Shown here: positions 5,729 to 9,932 of the stretch, piece after piece
Numbering within the stretch: position 1 is the first letter of the stretch
How the letters are laid out: every line of letters begins with the position of its first letter
Assembly: GCA_017501125.1 (NCBI GenBank)
Contig: JAFVXN010000035.1
Coordinates: forward strand, 1 to 9,932
DNA length: 9,932 nt
Origin: Clostridia bacterium
GTDB taxonomy: Bacteria; Bacillota; Clostridia; Christensenellales; Borkfalkiaceae
Reading direction: 5' to 3'
Program-made: the position numbers and the translations under genes
The notes under the pieces: model-generated
Database searches by the model: none
Told to the model about the DNA's origin: nothing
What the model saw: only the letters and a program-made list of their open reading frames with translations

Positions 5729-6794
5729 ACTCTTTCTCCAACATTTCTTTGGCTTTGACGAACGCCGTCGGCAAAGAAATCTTCTCCCTTATCTGCGGAA
5801 TCGTGAATTGTTCGAAAGGAGTGCTTTCCGCACGCACCAGCACGCAATCCATCTCCCAACGGATATGGGTGAAGATATGCACGGCTTTTTCAACTTTTAC
5901 GATGCGATAGTCGTCCACTCCCCAACCGCGCAAAATCTCCTCTTTCGGTCTATCTTGCGGCGCCGTCGGGAATTCGTACATTCCTTTCAAGACGCCCTTC
6001 TCCCTCCGCCTTAACGCCACTCCGTCTTTGGTCACGAGGACGAAAACGAATAACTTTTCTTCGCGCTTATCCTTCTTTTTCGGCAGGACGGGATAATCCT
6101 CCTGCCTGCCGCGTTCTTTTGCTCGGCACAGTGCCCGTAAGGGGCAAGTCTCGCAATCGGGCGAAGTCGGCTTGCAAACGAGCGCGCCAAGTTCCATCAG
6201 CGCCTGCGTAAAATCGGAGCACGCCTTCCCTTCCTCAGGATAGACGGCGCGCAACTTTTCTTCCAAGTATTTTTTATAGGCGGGCAGGGAAATATCCGTG
6301 GGATTCTCCGTCAACCTCGACAACACGCGAAAGACGTTGCCGTCTACCGCAGGGGCACGTCTACCGTAGGCAATCGAGGCTATCGCCCCTGCCGTGTAGT
6401 CGCCTATCCCTGCCAACGCGCGCAACTTTTCAGGCGCATCAGGGAAGACGCCAGCATGTTCGTCTCGTACCTGCCTTGCCGCTTTTTGCATATTACGCAC
6501 GCGACTGTAATATCCAAGCCCCTCCCAGACCTTGAGTAGGCTCTCCTCGTCCGCCGCCGCCAAATCGTACACGGTGGGGAATTTTTCTAGGAATCTTTTA
6601 TAATATTCCTTCGCCCCCTCCACGCGCGTCTGCTGGAGCATAATCTCGGACACCCAAACCCGATAGGGGTCTCCGTCCTTTCTCCAAGGCAAATCGCGCT
6701 TGTTTTCCCTATACCACGCAAGTAGCGGCGAGGTAATCTCTTCGTAGGGATAATCGTCTACGCGGTGCAGATTTTTCTTCTCCTCCACAGGCAT
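5718..6794 (-). CDS. mutY: A/G-specific adenine glycosylase MutY
   Basis: Removes adenine mispaired with 8-oxoguanine in base excision repair. 358 residues. The N-terminal domain has LPWRKDGDPYRVWVSEIMLQQ with catalytic Glu50, EGLGYYSRVRN (91-101), the helix-hairpin-helix AGIGDYTAGAIAS (128-140) and catalytic Asp151 in AVDGNVFRVLSR. Cys207, Cys214, Cys217 and Cys223 form the C-x6-C-x2-C-x5-C [4Fe-4S] site. The C-terminal NUDIX-like 8-oxoG recognition domain spans about 240-345 and includes HIFTHIRW. The start is ATG 6792-6794, preceded by GGAGGAAAC and overlapping the upstream stop as TAATG. A further upstream in-frame Met at 6851 lies deep inside the upstream gene and is not the start. All catalytic and cluster residues are intact. 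Confidence 0.96.
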   Translation of the reverse strand: MPVEEKKNLHRVDDYPYEEITSPLLAWYRENKRDLPWRKDGDPYRVWVSEIMLQQTRVEGAKEYYKRFLEKFPTVYDLAAADEESLLKVWEGLGYYSRVRNMQKAARQVRDEHAGVFPDAPEKLRALAGIGDYTAGAIASIAYGRRAPAVDGNVFRVLSRLTENPTDISLPAYKKYLEEKLRAVYPEEGKACSDFTQALMELGALVCKPTSPDCETCPLRALCRAKERGRQEDYPVLPKKKDKREEKLFVFVLVTKDGVALRRREKGVLKGMYEFPTAPQDRPKEEILRGWGVDDYRIVKVEKAVHIFTHIRWEMDCVLVRAESTPFEQFTIPQIREKISLPTAFVKAKEMLEKEYGV

Positions 6795-7474
6795 TAGTTT
6801 CCTCCAAAACAAAGCGCGTAGGAGATGGATTGCGGACAATCGAGCAAGCAATCGTCGCCGACGTAAGTCACGTCCGCCTTCCCCTTTTCGTCCGTTGATA
6901 CGAGACTGTTGCCCACGCCCACGAACGCGCCTTCAAACCCTAAGAAAATACTGCCGCTAAAGTCCACGCCACTGAGCACCTCCGCGCCGCCCGACAACTC
7001 GTCAACCAGCCCTCGTAAAAAGGTGCAGGCGTTGTCTTTCGGCAAAAAGGAGCACCCTTCCAACCCGTCCACGACGACGAAATATTTCGGCAGGCGAGGA
7101 TTCTTTTTCCTCATCTCTACCTGCTCTTTTGCGAGCGCCATCAACGTGGTATAATCCTCTTTCGTCCTAAAATAGGGCACGGTGATATCCACCGCTTTCA
7201 AGGTGAGAAGTTTTGCATACTCCGTCTTGGGCGACAGCACCAAAAAGGAGGCGCCCTGCGCCCCGTACGCCGTCGCCAACGCCGCCACCGTATCCACGAG
7301 AAAGGAGGTGCGATTCGCGCCCGTGACGCAGGTGTGACAAAATCTGTCTTGCCTGTTTTTTCGGTGCGAGTGCACCGCCTTCCCTTCCGCGTCCCAGCCC
7401 AAAGGCAGGGCGGAAAGAAAGCCGTCCGTCTGCTTATTCTCTTGTAAAAAGGCAATCCACTCTTCTTTTTGCAT
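6794..7474 (-). CDS. Degenerate FtsK/HerA-like ATPase-fold protein
   Basis: 226 residues. The layout follows an FtsK/SpoIIIE motor core. ALPLGWDAEGKAV (22-34) resembles the FtsK strand before the P-loop. CHTCVTGANRTSFLVDTVAAL (46-66) sits at the Walker A position, FLVLSPKTEYAKL at the strand-2 position, and KYFVVVDGLEG (130-140) at Walker B. The P-loop is broken: where G-x4-G-K-S/T is expected there is only GANRTS, with no Lys. Walker B lacks the usual acidic pair, having DG instead of DE. It is also far shorter than FtsK and has no membrane or gamma domain. ATP hydrolysis is therefore doubtful. The start ATG follows GGAGCAGGAG. It lies 13 bp after the protease gene, and its stop overlaps the mutY start. 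Function is unknown; homology is my reading of weak similarity. Confidence 0.6.
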   Translation of the reverse strand: MQKEEWIAFLQENKQTDGFLSALPLGWDAEGKAVHSHRKNRQDRFCHTCVTGANRTSFLVDTVAALATAYGAQGASFLVLSPKTEYAKLLTLKAVDITVPYFRTKEDYTTLMALAKEQVEMRKKNPRLPKYFVVVDGLEGCSFLPKDNACTFLRGLVDELSGGAEVLSGVDFSGSIFLGFEGAFVGVGNSLVSTDEKGKADVTYVGDDCLLDCPQSISYALCFGGN

Positions 7475-7487
7475 ACTCCTGCTCCGC

Positions 7488-8855
7488 TTAAATCGTCACC
7501 ATATGTTTGGCGGCAAAGGTAATCGCCTTCGTCATCATCACCCCTGCCCTTTCAATCTCCAACTCAATCGTATCCCCCGCCTCTGCGAGAATGAGCAATT
7601 CGCCCACCAGATACAACCTCGTCACGTCGTGGGTCTTGCCCTCAATCGTGATTTTCTTGATGATATCGCCGTTCTCCAAGACGCCGTACGCAGACGAGTT
7701 CTCGTCCGTAGGCGCTTCTTTAACCGTGATTTTCTCGACGATAGAAAGCCTACCGTGCGCGTCGATATCGCCGTAAGAGGTCTCCACCTGCAAGGTCACG
7801 CCCAACAAGCCCTTATCCGCCTTGCCCGTCGCTATCACTTCGTCGGCGATACGGCATACCCTGTCGATATGAATGGCGTAGCCCACGTTATCCAGCGTCA
7901 GCCCGTTGCTCTTTGCGTTGACGATCCCGACAAGTTGTCCGTAGGCGTCGAACAATCCACCGCCGCTATTCCCTTTATTGACGACGGCGTCCGTGCGCAT
8001 TACCCTATGCGACGTCGCCTGTGCAGGGTCGTTGAGCGACTCTAACGCAATATATTCGCTCTCTACGGCAACGACCCCGTCGGACACGGAAATCCCGCGC
8101 CCACCCGCGTTGCCGACGACGTATACCTTTTCGCCGAGATATACGGGCGAAGATTCCGCGCGAACGCGCACCGCCTCGGCTTGCGAATTTTTAAGATACT
8201 CACTCCCTTCAATCGCCAGCACCGCGATATCGTTCTCGCGCGATCCGCCCACTACGCGCGCACGCATAGCGTCTCCCGATTCGTCCGTGTAGGTCTCCGC
8301 CGAGAAGGAATTCTTTGCACCGTATAAATAGCAATAGATATCGTCCGTCACGCCGTTGGGATTCGTCGTGCCCGTCTCGTAAATGACGTGGTAGTTGGTG
8401 ATAATATACGCCCTGCCGTTGGCTTTTTCGAGGTGATAGATGACCCCGCTGCCCGTCGACACCACCTTCTGCGTCGAACCGTTCACCTGTTCGTCAAAGA
8501 CGCACATAATGGACACCGTGGACATCACGTTGTGCGCCAGCGTCTCCACGTCCGTGTTTTTCCCCACCTCAACATTGAAATATTCCTTCAAGAAGTCGGA
8601 CATGCTCCCTTGGAATCCGTCCGCTTTCGCCGCCTCGTACATGGCGTTGATATCCATATCCGCCCCGTCGTCACCGTCTTGCCCCTTCAAACTGAGCAAC
8701 CACTCTTCCTCCGTCCCGACGAAGCCGTTTTTGAGTGCGATTTCGTAGGCGGAAAGCCCTTCTCTACGCGTCAACTGCTGACACGCCGTTGCGCCAAAGA
8801 GCGCGATAACTGCCACCACGACCATCGATATCCATTTCATCCATCTCTTCTTCAT
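7488..8855 (-). CDS. HtrA/DegP-like trypsin-fold serine protease lipoprotein
   Basis: 455 residues. Residues 1-25 are a lipoprotein signal (basic MKKRWMKW, hydrophobic core, lipobox GATAC, Cys25), so it is anchored outside the cell. Residues 33-60 match the short SAYEIAxKNGFxGTEEEWL module common in clostridial surface proteins. A second, weaker copy follows at about 70-92 (MYEAAKADGFQGSMSDFL). The S1C protease domain spans about 100-340 with catalytic His156 (TNYHV), Asp209 (ENDIAVL) and Ser297 (GNSGGGLF). A PDZ-like region at about 345-445 has GVLENGDIIKKI, the usual substrate-binding segment. All three triad residues are present, so an active quality-control protease is expected. Start ATG 8853-8855 has GGAGG six bases upstream. 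A TTG at 8861 would add two residues and overlaps that site. It heads a tight run with the FtsK-like gene and mutY. Confidence 0.92.
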   Translation of the reverse strand: MKKRWMKWISMVVVAVIALFGATACQQLTRREGLSAYEIALKNGFVGTEEEWLLSLKGQDGDDGADMDINAMYEAAKADGFQGSMSDFLKEYFNVEVGKNTDVETLAHNVMSTVSIMCVFDEQVNGSTQKVVSTGSGVIYHLEKANGRAYIITNYHVIYETGTTNPNGVTDDIYCYLYGAKNSFSAETYTDESGDAMRARVVGGSRENDIAVLAIEGSEYLKNSQAEAVRVRAESSPVYLGEKVYVVGNAGGRGISVSDGVVAVESEYIALESLNDPAQATSHRVMRTDAVVNKGNSGGGLFDAYGQLVGIVNAKSNGLTLDNVGYAIHIDRVCRIADEVIATGKADKGLLGVTLQVETSYGDIDAHGRLSIVEKITVKEAPTDENSSAYGVLENGDIIKKITIEGKTHDVTRLYLVGELLILAEAGDTIELEIERAGVMMTKAITFAAKHMVTI

Positions 8856-8861
8856 ACACAA

Positions 8862-8890
8862 CCTCCGCGGTTATTATCGGCTATTAGATT
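8862..8890 (-). promoter_or_regulatory. Possible promoter for the protease operon
   Basis: Minus-strand TTGAAA lies just after the YfbR-like stop, with a weak AATAAC 17 bp downstream. The -10 matches only four of six positions. The protease gene could instead be read through from the YfbR-like gene 43 bp upstream, since no terminator is visible between them. Position is approximate. Confidence 0.3.
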
Positions 8891-8898
8891 TTTTTCAA

Positions 8899-9483
8899 TC
8901 AAAAACTCTCCAACTCGTCCAAAGTCAAGGAGAAAGAATCGGCAAATTTTTCCAAGAAATAGTTCACCTCGGGCATATTGCGACGACGGAGATCTTCCTC
9001 GATACTCTTTTTCGCCTTGACGAATTCCCCGTTGGAGGAGCGCAACTCGCTAAGGCATTTTACGTACGCGGCGAGCCTGTCCGCCGCCTTCATAATCTTA
9101 TATTCCTCGCTGTCCTCGTCTGCTAAAACGAACGGGGACAACTCCTCGCCTAATTCCTCGGGCAACATCTCGCAAAGCCTTTCACACGCCTTCTTTTCCA
9201 GATCCTTATACGCACCGCTGATGCTGTGATTATAATACTTGATGGGCGTGGGCAAATCCCCCGTCATCACCTCGCTACTCTCGTGATACAGGGCGTAGAG
9301 CACCGCTTTGGATACGTCCACGTTGCCCCCGAATTTCTTATTCTTTATGATAGCGAGCGCGTGCGCGTATAAAGCCACGTTGTAGGAGTGCTCCATAATG
9401 TTCTCCTCTTGACTACAACGCATCAATTGCCAGCGCTTGATGTATTTCATCCTATCCATGTACGCGTAAAAATCGTATTTCAT
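8899..9483 (-). CDS. YfbR-like HD-domain 5'-deoxynucleotidase
   Basis: 194 residues, close to E. coli YfbR (199), which dephosphorylates deoxynucleoside 5'-monophosphates. Colinear motifs are RWQLMRCSQEENIMEHS (17-33, with Arg17, Trp18 and metal ligand His32), FGGNVDVSKA, YHESSEVMTGDLPTPIKYYN (66-85) and KAADRLAAYVKCL (132-144, Asp135). The metal motif is His67-Glu68 instead of the usual His-Asp. Glu71 and Asp76 are kept. The ATG at 9481-9483 was chosen because AGAGG precedes it and MKYDFYAYMDRMKYIKRW aligns with the family N-terminus. A longer frame to 9597 would run through a promoter and repeat region and is not credible. Role: nucleotide pool balance in the cytoplasm. The symbol is left empty because the metal site differs. 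Confidence 0.9.
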   Translation of the reverse strand: MKYDFYAYMDRMKYIKRWQLMRCSQEENIMEHSYNVALYAHALAIIKNKKFGGNVDVSKAVLYALYHESSEVMTGDLPTPIKYYNHSISGAYKDLEKKACERLCEMLPEELGEELSPFVLADEDSEEYKIMKAADRLAAYVKCLSELRSSNGEFVKAKKSIEEDLRRRNMPEVNYFLEKFADSFSLTLDELESF

Positions 9484-9511
9484 CTTTTTTCCTCTTTTTT
9501 TTATGAAATGA

Positions 9512-9540
9512 TTGACAAATAAATTTCGCTTGTTTATAAT
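9512..9540 (+). promoter_or_regulatory. Consensus plus-strand promoter
   Basis: Perfect TTGACA (9512-9517), 17-bp spacer and perfect TATAAT (9535-9540). It points away from every gene seen in the window and towards the TPP riboswitch about 310 bp downstream. If it drives that riboswitch, the leader includes all three repeat copies. Confidence 0.85.
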
Positions 9541-9547
9541 ATGATTA

Positions 9548-9610
9548 AAAGGCGCAGATGCCAGCAAGAGAGCGCGCAGTACAAGGCTTTGCCCCATCTC
9601 TTACCTAATT
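9548..9610 (+). repeat. Hairpin repeat, family B copy 1 (internally deleted)
   Basis: 63 bp with both ends of the family, AAAGGCG-AGATGC at the left and GCTTTGCCC plus CCTAATT at the right. It lacks the central hairpins present in the next copy. It shares an exact 22-bp run with copy 2 (9563-9584 and 9679-9700). The junction lies at AGCAAGA, which occurs twice in copy 2, so it looks like a 53-bp deletion between those short direct repeats. Confidence 0.8.
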
Positions 9611-9725
9611 AAAGGCGAAGATGCGAGCAAGACAAGGCGTGCGAGCACTCTCGACGGGAGTGTACTAAATCGTACACGAGCAAGAGAGCGCGCAGTACAA
9701 CGCTTTGCCCATCGCTCACCTAATT
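9611..9725 (+). repeat. Hairpin repeat, family B copy 2 (full length)
   Basis: 115 bp. It contains two perfect small hairpins: CACTC with GAGTG (9646-9662) and GTGTAC with GTACAC (9660-9677). The centre GGAGTGTAC...CGTACACGA closely resembles GGAGCGTAC...CGTACACGA of the repeat at 3620-3694, so families A and B are probably related. Confidence 0.8.
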
Positions 9726-9842
9726 AAAGGCGGAGATGCGAGCAAGACAAGAAACGCGAGGATAACTTGAGGGCGCGTACTAAAGCGTACGCAACCGAAA
9801 GTTGCCACAGCGCGACGCAGTATTGCGAAGCATATACGTCTT
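9726..9842 (+). repeat. Hairpin repeat, family B copy 3 (diverged right half)
   Basis: The left end AAAGGCGGAGATGCGAGCAAG matches copy 2. The central hairpin is GCGTAC with GTACGC (9775-9792), a covarying form of the copy 2 stem. A further hairpin GCAAC-CGAAA-GTTGC follows (9791-9805). The right half no longer matches copy 2 and ends in ATACGTCTTT beside the riboswitch. Confidence 0.7.
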
Positions 9843-9856
9843 TAAAAAAATTGAAT

Positions 9857-9932
9857 CCGTCGTGGGTGCTGTAAAAGGCTGAGATTATACCATTGGAATC
9901 GGCAAGGTAATACTTGAGCGAGAGATTGATAA
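9857..9932 (+). promoter_or_regulatory. TPP (thiamine pyrophosphate) riboswitch aptamer, right end at window edge
   Basis: Conserved TPP elements appear in order: GGGTGC (9864-9869), GGCTGAGATTATACC (9877-9891, the pyrimidine-binding T-loop arm), GAATCGGC, AAGGTAATACTTG (9904-9916, the pyrophosphate arm P5) and GCGAGAGA (9918-9925, replacing the usual GCGxAGGGA). GGT of the first element pairs with ACC of the second as P2. P3 is very short. The P1 closing strand and expression platform lie at or beyond the edge. TPP riboswitches repress thiamine synthesis or uptake genes, so such a gene is expected just to the right on the plus strand. Confidence 0.88.

Larger units (their letters stand above)
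9484..9932 (+). other. Non-coding region with promoter, repeats and TPP riboswitch (449 bp)
   Basis: No credible protein gene is visible on either strand. On the plus strand it contains a consensus promoter, three tandem hairpin repeats and a TPP aptamer. I found no convincing minus-strand promoter for the YfbR-like gene, although AT-rich sequence upstream of its ribosome binding site may hold one. Confidence 0.7.

Noticed and set aside
6795..6851. Upstream in-frame Met extending MutY by 19 residues
   Set aside because: It lies inside the upstream gene. The ATG at 6794 has GGAGG at good spacing and forms a TAATG coupling, and the extension matches no MutY N-terminus.
8388..9020. Plus-strand open frame of 210 codons across the protease and YfbR-like genes
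   Set aside because: It runs antisense to two well-supported genes, is Arg/His-rich and shows no recognisable domain.
9484..9597. N-terminal extension of the YfbR-like protein by 38 residues
   Set aside because: The extension is translated from AT-rich promoter sequence and repeat DNA. The Met at 9483 has a Shine-Dalgarno and aligns with the family start.
9541..9612. Short plus-strand reading frame starting at the ATG right after the TATAAT box
   Set aside because: The ATG precedes the likely transcript start, has no ribosome site, and the 23 codons are repeat sequence.
9548..9842. CRISPR array
   Set aside because: There are only three units of unequal length (63, 115 and 117 bp) with no constant repeat plus unique spacer layout. 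The variation is in hairpin stems.

Overview
The window reads as chromosomal DNA of an uncultured Gram-positive gut-type Clostridia (Bacillota). This is inferred from the L19 sequence, from lipoproteins with InlB-type and Cys-rich repeats, from strong GGAGG ribosome binding sites, and from TTGACA/TATAAT promoters with riboswitch leaders. No sequence search was possible, so the lineage is a judgement. Every protein gene lies on the minus strand and is described right to left. Only the right edge is arranged for plus-strand transcription.

Right edge (9484-9932): no protein gene. A consensus plus-strand promoter (9512-9540) is followed by three tandem copies of a hairpin-rich repeat and then a TPP riboswitch that runs to the window end. 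Its target gene lies outside the window. Left of the promoter is a YfbR-like HD 5'-nucleotidase (8899-9483).

Main gene cluster (8855 to 3984): an HtrA-like serine protease lipoprotein, a degenerate FtsK-like protein without a proper P-loop, the adenine glycosylase mutY, an HNH protein, an Fe-S flavoprotein with its own promoter inside the end of the HNH gene, and a LOG/TIGR00725 Rossmann protein. Spacings are tight: 13 bp, TAATG coupling, an 11-bp overlap, then 34 and 49 bp.

Manganese leader (3540-3983): a strong promoter, a yybP-ykoY type Mn2+ aptamer whose P1 strand is shared with an intrinsic terminator, two copies of a hairpin repeat, then a CaCA-family calcium/sodium antiporter (2496-3539). 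The layout predicts a manganese-induced cation exporter.

rplS (1994-2338) follows, with its own consensus promoter, a short structured leader that may be the L19 autoregulatory leader, and a clean terminator. Left of it (1665-1860) is an independent transcription unit: extended -10 promoter, a long imperfect hairpin of no class I recognise, and an intrinsic terminator about 20 nt before the start of a large repeat-rich lipoprotein that runs off the left edge. This leader is the best candidate for something undescribed. The repeats at 3620-3795 and 9548-9842 appear to be one dispersed family with a covarying GTAC hairpin, and they sit beside riboswitch leaders at both loci.
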